A stretch of 64,000 bases of DNA from Sipunculus nudus (GCA_026874595.1 CM049315.1:73356401-73420400); one strand, 5' to 3'; shown: positions 42,573 to 53,996, counted from the stretch's first letter. The notes: generated from the sequence alone by a model not told the origin. Numbers and translations are program-made.

Positions 42573-44796
42573 AGGTCTAAGTAATGTATAACACTTGCCT
42601 ATATATGATTATTAATTTATGAATATTACGTCAACATTTTTTTTTTATCCAATTTTCTTTTCTGATTTATACATTTTTTTTTATTAATAGTACTCCGTTC
42701 ATATGTAATAATGTGTGTAATAAATATATAAATTAGTGTAAAGAAAATTGTATGTGGGATGTTAATGTAGGTGATATTATTTTATTTTTTTTTAAGTTTA
42801 TGTTGTATTAAATCAGAAAAGGAAACCCTATGAACTTAAATCCCTAAACCAATATACATATTTCAGTATCACTTTCACAAGACTATAAATGTTGAGGTTT
42901 ATTCAGTGTCTTAGTACTAAGATTAAAAAATAAATAAAATTATAGTTAAAAATTAATTGTGATTATGATCAATTTGGTCACTATTTGAACACTGCTTTAT
43001 TAGGTAGACATGAATAACAACAGTCAACAACACCACCAAGTGAACTTTGTTGCATGATTTTACCCATAGCAAACCACATGCGAACTGTTTGTGACAAAAT
43101 GATTGTAGTGATAAATGAACTAGCAATAGTAGCATTAAATCAATTTGATTCATGTTGGCAACTGAAAGTCATGCCAGTGATGTCACTGGTTTATTAATGG
43201 TTTGACTGTGTGAGGCAAAGTTTTGATTTAAAATGATTTTCGCATAGAAAAGGGGGGTACTGAATATTTGAATGTTAAATATTGTGTAGTAGTTTCAGTA
43301 ATAGAACATATAAATATATATAATAGTAATATAATATATATATATAAGGACAGTGCCCATTCTACACTGCAGACACGGTCTGGGGCAAGTGGACATGTAC
43401 CACAATATCTAGAGTGGAAAAGTGCTATGTTGTAATACCCCCCCCCCCCCCCAAGTCATCATAGTACTAGTAGAATTACATATTGACGAATGTAGGCCTA
43501 TATGAATCGACAATTATGAGACTCTTGGCTAAACTTGTTGTCATGTGATTACAATTTTCAACCAGTTCATACCTGTAGTTAACCCTTTCTCCACATGGTT
43601 TTCCTCTGTATATAGTTTAGTTATGGAAATATAAAGTTGATTGTCTTTATTTTTTCTTCCTTGTTTTACAGACTGCTTCATTTGCCAGTATATCTGCATT
43701 TAAAAAACAGAGAATGGTCACAGCAAATGGAACAAGTTTTGAACTCTCCACAACTTAGAGGACAGCACCCAGTCCACAATCTATCTGCACCACAGGCTTA
43801 ATTGATTGTCATATTTCTGACAAGATAGGGACATTTAATTTCTACAAAAGGAAAGTTAGATGCTGGGAGTCTGAATGTCTAGAGAATCTCCATAGTGAGG
43901 ATACATGCTGGTCTCTAATATGAAATTCCAGATTGTCACAAACTTTAAAATACACCCCAGATTCAAAAGTTTATTGAAGAGAAAGACTATTGTCTTTCTC
44001 GATTATACTCGGCCCGGGCTGAACTTTCCTTCCTTTGACCTGTGTTGTACTGCTAGCACATTCAAAAGGTGTGATGTATACAATTAGCAAATGAAAAAAA
44101 AACACACGCATACGGTGAGCTCAGCACGGGTATAGACACTTATTCTGAAACAGCAGTTAATACACAGAGAAAAACAAGACTCATAATTTTTATTCTCCTT
44201 TCATAAGTCTGTGTACGCCAATACACTTATACATCAACATTTATATGACCATGTATCACTAATGATTTCAAAATAAACATATCACATATGTTGTGTCTTG
44301 AGTATTATTTAAATATCTTTAGAATTTGGCATTTATGTTTCAGATCTTCTGGCTGTATGTCACAGTAATCCTCGTTCGAATGCTGGATACTGTGACAGGA
44401 GAGGCATGGGGCAAGTTCAGATTCCTACATCCTTTCCTTTCTGGATTTGGTTTTGCTTGTTGCAGCTGCATGTATTGTCTACAACCAGATATTTCAGTTT
44501 TATAACAATAAAATTGAAGGATTAGCATCATGCATGGTAATACATATGGTTATATCTGATTTTTACATTACATATTTTCATCATCATAATGATAGAATGA
44601 ATTTCTTGTAAATACCATACAGTTAATTAAAAGCCAGGAAAATGAAATGAATATGCACTGGCATCAACTATATCAACCTAGTTTCTGTAAGCAAAAAAAA
44701 ATTTTTAGCCATTACTTGGTAATCAAGCAATATAGTATCTGTGTTTAGGATGTGTGCGCATCACGGCATATTATATAAAAACATCTGATATAGCCA

Positions 44797-45033
44797 TTAG
44801 AGGTCATCAGTCCAGTCACTAATAAGGAAATAAAATTTAAAATCAGTTTCACTGACCACTGGATTTCTTTTCCTGGACTCTGTTGATTCGGCTACCACAA
44901 GATTGTTTATCAGTACGGGCACATTCCACTTCTGAGGTGTGCTCGTGCTGCTGAGCTCAGCAGGAATGCTAGTGAATTTCAGCCCGTGGAAGGATTTAAT
45001 TAGGCCCACAGAATGGTAGCAGTGCCAATATGA
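44797..45033 (-). pseudogene. Exon-like relic inside the 4.16-kb element
   Basis: After an acceptor-like ATCCTTTTAG a frame opens with SYWHCYHSVGLIKSFHGLKF and continues IPAELSSTSTPQKW, then VAESTESRKRNPVVSE, stopping at 44797. The phrase TPQKW...RKRNPV recalls a segment of large SWIM/YqaJ-type proteins that are multicopy in many marine animals; this is memory of a pattern, not a search. It may be an element-encoded or captured fragment. Confidence 0.35.
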
Positions 45034-45896
45034 TCTAAAAGGATACAAATATTTATATTTAGAGAATATATATATAATTCCTCAGGATGCAAACTCAGCC
45101 CTTTTGATGATAAAAGGACCTTTATTTTTATAAGTGTTATAAATAATGTGTAACATAGTCATAGTCCAAAATATAGATTTAATCTAGAGTTAAAATTCAC
45201 GTTAGTAGCTATAGAGCTATAGAGCAGGGAAAAAATCGTTGAATTAATAATTATATGCCCATCTTATTTTATAATAAAATTTGACGGCAAAAGCAGCACA
45301 TTAGACCCATACCTTTTTCGTTTAACGGGCAATGTTATGACGTTGGGCCGCGAGTCACATGGCATCACTTTGTTTACCAACAACCGCGAGGTCTGTCATA
45401 TTACCGGTATGGGTTCCCATGCCGAACTATCAGTATAACTCACCGTCATCATAGATAAATGAATATTATATTTAAAAGATAATGTGAATATTGTAAGGAA
45501 ATCTTATCCTTTTCTACAGGTGATATAAGACGCAGTTAATATGTCGTTCTCTAGCTCGAACTAAAGACGCAGGCGTCCAAGAATTCCGTTCAGAGCGCCA
45601 TGCAACACCGGGGCTGTCACGCTGACTGCATCGCTCCTGATGTTTTTCACATTTTGATATCATCTGATCATGCACGTATTTCTGATTCTCTCTTTTAAGT
45701 GTTCTGTGACAAGATGACTTGTCCTGGCAAAACTAATATGATATGCTCTCAGGGATTTGTATGTGCAAGCGAGTCGCGGGATGCCGCCATGCCATGTTCT
45801 CGTGTACCAAGAACATGCGCCCGCTTGGACAAATGTGGGACTTAGCAACCGTCGTTAAGGGGGGCGGGGCTTCAGCCGTCGGAAAGGTCCATTGGC

Positions 45897-45955
45897 CTAG
45901 ACTTGCACTCGGACGGTGTTGACTCGACTACATCACTGTTCTTCAAAAATTCGTT
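45897..45955. repeat. GAGTCC-type repeat, right part
   Basis: CTAGACTTGCACTCGGACGG and GTTGACTCGAC, ending ATCACTG like the copy ending near 35735 (CATCACTG). Continuation of 41640-41734. Confidence 0.55.
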
Positions 45956-46427
45956 GACTGTTGGGCACGTTATTCCATAATAAACAAGACCTGAAGTTGC
46001 AGGCCATTGACTTTTACCCCGAATAGTTGCAAATGCTTGATCAATAGATGACTAAAACAGTTAATCTTATTTGGCGTATCAGTTCCATCCGTTCACGTCA
46101 AAGGACTTAACAAACGGTGGAGACTCAACACCGCAGCATGACCACATTTGCTTTCACCAGCAGATTTCTTTCTATTCTCCGATATTAATCACACTAACCA
46201 AGCACTGCATATAGTTGAGCTGTACATTTTTTCTTTAGTCTTTAATGTGCTGGCAATGTATCGCTCACAGTGTGTCGCTGTGGTGTTTCGAATTTGCAAA
46301 TTGCGCTCTTTATATTTAAGTCTGAATGTTCCAACTGCATTAGCGTCCCATGTATAGGTTGAGAGCCTAAAGTGACAGCTGGCCGAGGAATTACAGTGAT
46401 GTGCACGTCCTAGCGTACGTAATATAA
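45956..46427. other. Intergenic, no feature recognised
   Basis: No coding or repeat structure that I can support. Confidence 0.4.
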
Positions 46428-46705
46428 GGCCAAAAAGAAAAATAAGGTATGGTTCTCAGGCACTTTTTTTCAGAAATCAGTGCGGGCGGGCGGTATTTTA
46501 TTTTTGACCTTTTTTTGGATGTTTCGATAAAAATGTCATATAATCAGGAAAAAGCATGAAAATAACAAATTTTTGGCTAAACACTACATAAATTGTATTA
46601 TTTATCTTCTTGAAAGATAAAAATCAAAATACAAATTTTTGATGCGGGGGGTTATAATTGACGTGGGCGGTGCCTGAGAACCATACCTTTTATTTTTTTT
46701 GGGCC
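46428..46705. mobile_element. Harbinger-type MITE with TAA target duplication
   Basis: The left end has GGCCAAAAAG then AAGGTATGGTTCTCAGGCAC; the reversed right end has GGCCCAAAAA then AAGGTATGGTTCTCAGGCAC. The last 20 bases of each arm are identical. TAA flanks both ends (46425-46427 and 46706-46708), the TWA duplication typical of PIF/Harbinger. It is 278 bp long and non-coding. Confidence 0.85.
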
Positions 46706-46900
46706 TAATGAGTCCATCTTGATATGAACGGTTCTGTTGCGTCAGGTCCAGTGATACTCATTTCATATTAAGCAGAGTTGTTTTGAATGTAGATAAACAT
46801 ATAAGGGGACAATACGAGGACATACCTACGATGAAGCCAAGTATGCATGAATAGGCGCCGCATGCTGGGTTGTATACCGTCAGCTTTTCGAGTTTAAAAG

Positions 46901-47166
46901 GGTGAGCGATTTAATGGGAAAATCGTGCCCAACCAATGAGTGCGCCTTTCGCGGGACCTCGATGGTATGACCCCGAGCCTGCAATGGGGATTATCAGGCA
47001 CCAAGGATGAAGTAGTCACCGGGCCTGGTTAACGCCCGGATATAAAATGAGTAGAAGCGTGGGCTAGTGCCCTGTCAAGTAGTCCGAAACCGGAAGAGAA
47101 TCCTGCGGATGTACGTACTTGGTGAGGCTAGCATTAAAAACATGGAGGCCGTTACCTCTAACAAAT
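46901..47166 (+). mobile_element. SINE family V, copy 3 (head lost)
   Basis: It starts in the body (GTGAGCGATTTAATGGG), keeps CCAATGAGTGCGCCTTTCG, GGCCTGGTTAACGCCCGGAT and AGTAGTCCGAAACCGG, and ends with the tail GCATTAAAAACATGGAGGCC then TTACCTCTAACA. A recognisable box B is absent, so this copy is 5'-truncated or diverged. Confidence 0.75.
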
Positions 47167-47299
47167 AAATATATATGGGTCTGCAAACATTCCGAGATAT
47201 TAAAAGGTGGGGGTTTATAGTCTGATATCACCGACGATGTGAGTCTCATCCGACTTTACACTTATTATACGGGACAAATCCATTCAAATTCTTACGGAC

Positions 47300-48231
47300 A
47301 ATATTACTGCCCTTGCGTGTAGAGTCCACAAAGGGGGCCCGTGCAAAGATTTGACAGATACAGCAGCCGCGATCTGGCAACTAAGTCACGATCAGAACAT
47401 GCATATACAGGCTTCTCATATAAAGGGATCGGCGAACGAGGAGGTGGACCGGTTATCGAGAATAGTGGACAGTTACAATTAGCAGCTGCATCCAAAATTT
47501 TTTCAACTTATAGATCGTCTTTTCAGCCCGCATACCGTCGATAGGTTGCTAGTGTGACAAACACTCAGCTGCCAAGGTTACGTTCACGTTTCTGGGACCT
47601 CTGACAAAAGGCATAGATGCTCTGTCACATCAGAAATAGGGAGAGGAAATGAACTTTGTAAATGCTCCATTTCGGTTAATCCCCCAGGTGCTGTCTGTCA
47701 TACGCGATCAGAGAGCAGAAGCATTAATCATTGCCCCCCCCCCCCCCCGGCCCTGTCAGTTCTGGTACAAAAGTTTACAGAACATGGCCATTGCTCCAGC
47801 CTTTAAGATACCGAACAGTACCAGAGCGATGAGGTTCATGGGTGCCAGATCAGAACAGATCGTGAAAAATCGACACTGGCGAATATATGCCTGGAGAGTT
47901 TCTGGGAAAAAGTTTAACCAGGGAGGGCTGGTTCCCCAGAGCAACTGTACAAATGAATCTTTGGCAGATTCCACGCTAAAATTGTATAACGGATGGCTTC
48001 GGAAACTCAAACATTTCTGTGATAAACGTTGCATAAAGTTTCTACCTGACACTGTAGATGTTATTGCAGATTTTTGTGCTCTTTAGCTGATGGGACAGTT
48101 TAACCTGCTGCAAATATAAAATCCGCCTTAGGCAAAGCAAACTTGATACATACGAAAGAACTTACAAATTTTGTAAAAGCACTTACAAAAGGTGGCACTT
48201 CAGCACCAGGAACACGCTCATTGATGATGCC
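47300..48231 (+). pseudogene. Second DIRS-type retrotransposon relic, left part (RNase H end and recombinase start)
   Basis: Frames in order: a DRYSS...NTQLPRLRSRFWD segment (to about 47605), then NFVNAPFRLIPQVLSVIRDQ (47650-47715), a 15-C tract at 47734-47748 that interrupts the frame, then MGARSEQIVKNRHWRIYAW (47830-47895) and the recombinase N-terminal LADSTLKLYNGWLRKL (47965-48010) with FLPDTVDVIADF. These match the DIRS RNase H-to-recombinase stretch. The coding continues at 51598 after the inserted element. Stops and the C-tract make it inactive. Confidence 0.75.
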
Positions 48232-49009
48232 TACACTCTAAGAAAAAAGGGTTCTTGATGGTTCTTTTAAGAACCCATATGGTTCTGGGTAGAACCATAG
48301 TTCCATCGAGAACTCCCTTTTCTCTGTAAAAAGGTTCCATCTGGCACTTGGAGGTTCGTGCCCTGACGATAACTTGATACAAGGTTCCAGATGGAACCTG
48401 TGTGTTGACTGCAGATGTCCCGATTATTAGGACGCGCATGCGCGAGCCATTTGAACTAATGAGGTCAACGGTTCACGGTCGGATGTTTAGGTCTATTGGG
48501 AGAGGGAATACTTATTAGGTAAGACCTATGTTTATATATATTTTCCTGTGAATAATGTTGAACCTATGGCTGGAGATTAACTGTCCAGTGAATTAATGTA
48601 TCCAGTTAGTCCCCGTCTGCAAAAGAAGTTACCGGTACGTTCAATTAATCTAAACGTGGATCAAGGCCGATGATAAACATGCTGTGCGTGCACGAATTGT
48701 TGCAGTCTATACCAGTTCATAGTTAAACAAGTAGGATTTGAAACAATTCTAGCAGTGTGATATTGACCGCTTTTTAACAACATGTATTAAACAAAATTAT
48801 AATTCGGCTTCAGTGACTGGAACTAAATAAACCAGGCAACTGTACATGGAATACACTTATAACATATTGTGTAGTGTTTACAGTATTACTCTATCCTTTG
48901 TCGTCTTTTTAAATTGTCCTATAGATCATTTATCAAACAAAGGGTGTATGAACGCATCGCCAAACCAATTTTGAGCATAACCAGTATATGGGACTGAATG
49001 GAGCGCTGT

Positions 49010-49090
49010 TTACAAAATTGAGGTAATTGAGGTGTTCAACAGATTACATTCAGGCTGGACGACGTCGGGCTGGACGACTTCGGGCTCAAT
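49010..49090 (-). CDS. Splice-bounded terminal exon inside the 3.36-kb element
   Basis: A strong acceptor (CACCTCTTTTTTCCAG) precedes 49090. The frame IEPEVVQPDVVQPECNL continues to TAA at 49012-49010, 26 codons. The VVQPD/VVQPE repeat looks like a hydrophilic C-terminal tail. If joined in phase 0 to 49651-49731 it gives one continuous open tail. No family recognised. It may be a captured host gene end. Confidence 0.35.
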   Translation of the reverse strand: MEPEVVQPDVVQPECNLLNTSITSIL

Positions 49091-49650
49091 CTGGAAAAAA
49101 GAGGTGAAAATAAGAGATGAGATACACAAATAAAAAAGATAAGTAAATATTCACGCGTATATTAATACCGTTAACTCATGTCATACAATTGCTCTCACCT
49201 GATCACAGTGGAGGAAATTATGCAATCTTTAGGGTATGTAAACAGTGTGGATATCTTACCACTAGTTGTTGAGAGTTCATTAAAATATGTTTCTCGTTTG
49301 TGAATTAAGTAGTTCCAACCTCTCTCTCAGAGGAATCATTTAGGGAACGTTTATGTCAACAACCTTCTTATATTTTGTGAAGTTTTTCGAAAGAGCATTT
49401 ACGCGTTAAATATTATAAACGTGTATTTTGACCACGGTGTATCAACATATAGAATACGTAATTTTCCTGATTTACCTCATAATATTTATTAACTTTGTTT
49501 CGAATTATTTGTAGCCTTCTTGTAATTATGTGGTTAACATGTAAATGGTTAACACAACAAAATATCGTTTTTTTTCTACTTTGTGATACACAATTCCACG
49601 TGCATTATTAACACGTGTTATGATTTCGAAATATCTCTGGGATAACCTAC

Positions 49651-49731
49651 CATGTTATTACCGCCAGCCCTTGTTCCAACAATCATCTCTTCTTTTTCAT
49701 TATTCGCTTGCCAGGCAGATGTATCTGGTTC
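49651..49731 (-). CDS. Splice-bounded internal exon inside the 3.36-kb element
   Basis: Acceptor CTTTCTCTTTGTAG before 49731, donor ATG|GTAGGT at 49651. It is 81 bp and open in phase 0 (EPDTSAWQANNEKEEM...). A decayed second copy lies at 50097-50180 as part of a tandem duplication of about 443 bp. No family recognised; it reads like part of a cytoplasmic tail. Confidence 0.35.
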
Positions 49732-50096
49732 CTACAAAGAGAAAGAATGGATGGCGATTTTAGTATAGTCTACACTTTGTAAAATTAATTAAAGAACGTC
49801 TTCAACAAATGTTTAATAAAGCGTGACCATGCCTAGAGAGACTCAGGTGAAAGTTTCCAAAACATAATATAAAAAATAATACAAATATAGTGTATATGTG
49901 TGCATTTTTTACAACGATACTTCAACATATAGAATAAGTAACCTCATCTTATTCACTAAAATGCATCAGCTGGTTCCTCATAATAAGATGTAAATACAGA
50001 CGTAACAAACTAAGATTTACTACTTTGTGATACACAATTCCATGTGCATTATTAACACGTGACCATTTAGGAATAACTCTGAAAAAAAAAACTTAC

Positions 50097-50180
50097 CATG
50101 TTATAGTCATCAGCCTCTTCAAATTAAAATCCTTTCTTCTCTTTCATTCGCACTATAGCTATGCAGGCAGATGTAGACCT
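50097..50180 (-). pseudogene. Decayed duplicate of the exon at 49651-49731
   Basis: Shares ACATCTGCCTGC, GCGAATGAAA.AGAAGA and ends ATAACATG|GTAAGT, with a stop in the matching frame. The flanking intron sequence (TACTTTGTGATACACAATTC) is also duplicated, at 49577 and 50020. Confidence 0.55.
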
Positions 50181-50189
50181 ATCGGGATC

Positions 50190-50460
50190 ATCTCAGATGG
50201 ACGCTGTTCAGATAGACGCCATTGTATCACCTGGACGCTGTTCATTAGGACGCCATGAAAATGGACGCTGATCATATAGACGCCTTCGTATTATATGCCC
50301 ATACACCATTAAGACGCCTTAATACAAGCCATATAATCGCATTCATATATCTTATATATTTCATTTAAGTGTGTATATGGTGTGATTGAAGATGGACGTT
50401 AACAAATAAAAATTTCTTAGAGACCATCGTATTATAGACGCCATCGTATATTTTTCCCTT
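50190..50460. repeat. Degenerate GGACGCTGTTCA/AGACGCCAT minisatellite
   Basis: Alternating GGACGCTGTTCA and (A)GACGCCAT phrases recur about every 30 bp from 50198 to 50300 and again loosely at 50390-50445. They lie inside the 3.36-kb element. Confidence 0.7.
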
Positions 50461-51040
50461 AGATTTGAGACCTAATTTAATAAAACATTTATCAATAATA
50501 ATGTAATGTTTGAGATCGTATTTTGTATATCGTGTGAATGTAAATGAACGCTGACATACAAACATCGTATAAGACACTTAGCATCACCAGTTGTTTGCCG
50601 ATCATATGCTGCCTCGACTTTATATATTTTGATTTGTAAAACAGAGATGTATTAAATTTATAATAACACAAGAGGACCCTGAGCCACAAAAGGTAAACAT
50701 GTATCTAGGAGCACGTAAACAATCAGAAATGTATTCTTGATGAACACAAGCTATCAAACTCAAAAGGAACAGCACACATAGTCAGCTGATTCATTCTTGT
50801 CTCCATTTGTGTGTGTGTGTGCGGGTAGGATTGACAGTGCGAAGTATGCAATTTCCGTGTTAGTATATATCAAGGAAACTGATTTTTTTTATTTTTTTTC
50901 AGTCAAAAACATAACATTTGCCTGCAGTATCAAAGACTCTACGTTGAATGATTCCAAGGGGATCTGAATGTATAAGTAATAATTTAAGAAAATGACTCGG
51001 AACTGTATTGGGTGTTCGCGAACTCTGTATTGCAAATGTC

Positions 51041-51043
<3 letters not shown>

Positions 51044-51093
<50 letters not shown>
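51044..51093. repeat. (TA)n microsatellite
   Basis: About 50 bp of TA within the 3.36-kb element. Confidence 0.95.
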
Positions 51094-51096
<3 letters not shown>

Positions 51097-51597
51097 GGTG
51101 CACACATATGCTAATACTTTTTGGCCGTTGCACTTTTTTTCAGGACACACGTAAAATTATAACTTTTCAGCTATGAGCCTTGCAGTTACCCACTTTCTAT
51201 GAGGTACATTTTCATATCATCTATTAAAAATGTTTCCTTTAAACACAGACATATGGCGTGTGATTAATTTTTCCTAAACGTATGATATGACATCCTAGGC
51301 TTGTTATTAAAATAAACCTGCATTGAAGGTTCTATAAAGAACCTACACATGGGGTTCCACACAGAACGGTTTAAGGTTCCCACTCAGTCCATTGTGAAGA
51401 ACCGTGGAGGGTTCCTCTCAGAACCTCCGAAGAGGTTCTTGACGGAACCTATAAGGTTCCAGAAAAAGAACCTTCGGGAGGTTCTTAAAAGAACCCCGCC
51501 TTTAAGGTTACAGCCGGAACCTTAAAAGGTTCCCCACTCAGTCCACTCTGAAGAACCCTTTTGGGTTCTACCCGGAACCCTTTTTTCTTAGAGTGTA

Positions 51598-51855
51598 ATC
51601 AACTTTTTTAAGAGCTGGCCAACAAATGAGGACCTAACAATTAAAGATCTGAGGTTAAAAACAATTGCTCTGCTTGCGCTACCCATAATGCTCAGACCCT
51701 CTGACATTGCCAAAAAAAACAATACCAAATGGAGCTGCCGTTATACGCATATTTGGTTCGAAAAACTATATCTCACGTAATGGTTTTGAGGACAGATTAC
51801 CGCCGCACATTGACCCAAAACTGGACCCTGTCTGCCAGTTGGGTCAGGCTACGGT
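51598..51855 (+). pseudogene. Second DIRS relic, right part (tyrosine recombinase core)
   Basis: Continuing the frame broken at 48231: KSWPTNEDLTIKDLRLKTI (51610-51665), then LRPSDIA (near 51695), then GSKNYISRNGFEDRLPPHID across frames (51755-51815). This is DIRS tyrosine recombinase after the core-binding domain. The catalytic HSFRRG block is absent because the relic ends at the Penelope-like fragment. Confidence 0.7.
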
Positions 51856-52131
51856 CGTGTTTATATATATATACTGAACTGTCTAAACACATTTGGTCAC
51901 TAAAAGACAACAATATCAATTACAAGCTCTCCTGGGAAATATCTGCCAAGGCAGCACCTTACTTCTGTGGGACTAGGAAGTGTGATCTCTGCTTGTCTGA
52001 AAAGCTACTTATAGTAACGCCCCCCCCCCCCCCCCCCCCCCCCCACTGAATCATTGTTGAACTCAAGAGCTGAAATTCTCTCCAAGTGCCGCCATCAAAA
52101 CAAATTCACCCTGAAATATTTTAAAACCTAG
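51856..52131 (+). pseudogene. Penelope-like element fragment: C-terminal GIY-YIG endonuclease region
   Basis: ELSKHIWSLKDNNINYKLSW, then CGTRKCDLCLSEKLLIV, then after a 25-C tract (52020-52044) LNSRAEILSKCRHQNKF and a stop near 52131. This CDLCL...CRHQNKF pattern ends the GIY-YIG endonuclease of Penelope-like retroelements. The catalytic front part and the reverse transcriptase are missing. Confidence 0.75.
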
Positions 52132-53557
52132 CATTCGTACTAATATTCAGCGTGCCCCCTTAACCCCCCCCCAACGAGGATCCGCTGGGCAGACTTACCT
52201 GTTCAGGTAGTTGTTCTGTCACTGCTTTGCAGTGATGAGGGACATGGCGTTACCACTACATCATGGTGAGTTTACCGAGTGGATTGCATTTGGTATGAGT
52301 ATAGTATAGTATATTTGCCTTTTATATTGTATATTTGCCCTGTATATTGTGTATTTTCATAGTATATGTGTATTTTTATCATATGTATGCTACTGATATG
52401 TTCACTGCTTCCAAGACCCTATTAGAAATCAGTTCAATATGCTAATTGAGCATCCTGGTATATATCTTTGTATTATATATATAATTTACAACAATAAATA
52501 ACCTCTTTGCCCTCCCCTGTTATGTTCCAGTATCGCACGTGTACCCCGACCAATCCTATTGTGTAACCGAGGACAATAGGATCAGTGTCAGTCTTTCACA
52601 TGCCCCCCCCCCCCCCCCGAATCGCACAAAGCATAATCTCGTAATCTCGCAAAGTCTCGGCTTTTCAACCCACGCCGTTAGCTTCATTCTAACCACATTC
52701 ACCTGATGATCGGGTCGCATCCCGTGAAACAGACTGTTGTGAATTAACAGTGTTGTTATTCTTCAGAGTTATATATATATATATATGCATGTATGTATAT
52801 ACAATCAGAATTGTAATAGAAACTATTTGACTTTGTGACTAAGAGCCAAAGAAATGACTGTCCTTGCCGCAGCTTGCCACCGGCGCCCCTGAACCCCCCC
52901 CCCCCCCCATCCTTACACACACACACACACACACCTAATATATTAGCAGTTATAGGAGCTATTATATTTGATCTGTTTTGTATCTAACGGTACATTGATT
53001 ATAACATGAGAGTTCTAGTTGTACAGCCCGGAAATGAACACTAAGGAATGTCAACCCAAAAGCGCGTAAGTTTGAATGTGTCTGCTCTTGCCAAGATATT
53101 TTCAAAATCTGGATGTGCATTCAGGTGTGTATAAAAAAAAACAATAGATTATCACTTTGTCATATAGAACAGATACCGCGAACGGCACTTCCGTGAATTA
53201 TATATACAGCAAATTAAGTAAAACTGTGATGAAACCTAAGCCTAGAGAGTCTGCACTTACGTTCCCTACACTCTATGAGCATGCTATCCTAACAGGCCAT
53301 CAGCCTTCACGTGTCGTTACACCTGAGGCCTTACACAGATATGCCTACATATGACTTTTGATTATGCAAAAACGCTCGTGCTTATCACCGTATATGTTTA
53401 TTTGCTAAATCACTGGCCTCCTTGATTGATCAGAGTTGATAAGTGTTGATAAGAAACCACGGGATTGTGCCAATAATGCATTGTATTTTACGAACTTATA
53501 ACATCTCTACTTATAAGATATTGAGAACATTGATCCTGGCACGGCAACCAAACATTT

Positions 53558-53625
<68 letters not shown>

Positions 53626-53766
53626 TCATGTGCTTACGTTTGGCACCCGTCAAGCCGGCTCCACACTCGTTTAAAAACGAGATTTAGGCGGAGGTCTGCG
53701 CTTTCCCAGTGATTTCCCCGTGTGTTTTTAACTCAAAGAAATTTAATTAAGTGATCCTTGACACTA
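52132..53766. other. Intergenic, rich in C-tracts and dinucleotide repeats
   Basis: C runs of 16 (52603-52618) and 15 (52894-52908), a (CA)n at about 52917-52934, and (AT)n at 53558-53622. At about 53628-53715 the sequence matches 62745-62850 (GGCGGAGGTCTGCGCTTTCC), the 3' flank shared by MCT-2 and MCT-3. No gene recognised. Confidence 0.5.
53558..53622. repeat. (CA)n(TA)n microsatellite 3' of MCT-2
   Basis: A short CA run followed by about 53 bp of AT. Confidence 0.95.
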
Positions 53767-53930
53767 TTATAGTTTTTCGGTTGCTTTCCCGGTCGTATTT
53801 TTCGAAGTGTTCCGTGATCTGACGAACTTGACTCCCTCATGACATGTGTATATCAGACAGAAACCAGCCATGGTCAGACCTCCATAATAAAACGGCATGC
53901 TCAGCGCATGTAGAACGTCCTTAAGCACAC
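53767..53930 (-). CDS. MCT-2 exon 5
   Basis: Acceptor AAATTCAG before 53930; encodes LKDVLHALSMPFYYGGLTMA, the last membrane helix and a basic tail. Confidence 0.9.
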
Positions 53931-53996
53931 CTGAATTTAAAAAAACACCTCCGGTTATCAACGATGTTTATCAGTGCCGTCTGACTATATGAATGT

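Larger units (their letters stand above)
41735..45896. mobile_element. 4.16-kb DNA transposon-like element with TIRs and CTAG target duplication
   Basis: Left end GGCTCAATAGACCTTTCCGA; right end reversed GCCAATGGACCTTTCCGAC. CTAG lies immediately outside both ends (41731-41734 and 45897-45900). Removing the element restores a continuous GAGTCC-type repeat. A promoter-like start (CCAATTGGCCAATCAG, TGACGTGA) lies just inside the left end. Inside, a minus-strand exon-like frame at 44797-45048 is the best coding relic; no full transposase is seen. 4-bp duplications occur in a few superfamilies (such as Ginger and Sola), but I cannot assign one. Confidence 0.65.
48234..51595. mobile_element. 3.36-kb TIR element built of GGTTC/GAACC motifs, TA target duplication
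   Basis: Left end CACTCTAAGAAAAAAGGGTT; the reversed right end is the same and continues TCCGGGTAGAACCC. TA flanks both ends (48232-48233 and 51596-51597). It sits inside the DIRS recombinase frame, which resumes after it. The first 190 bp hold 9 and the last 280 bp 18 GGTTC/GAACC pentamers, arranged as small inverted repeats. TA duplication and size suggest a non-autonomous Tc1/mariner-like element. No transposase ORF is visible. The interior carries exon-like pieces on the minus strand and a GACGC minisatellite. Confidence 0.8.
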
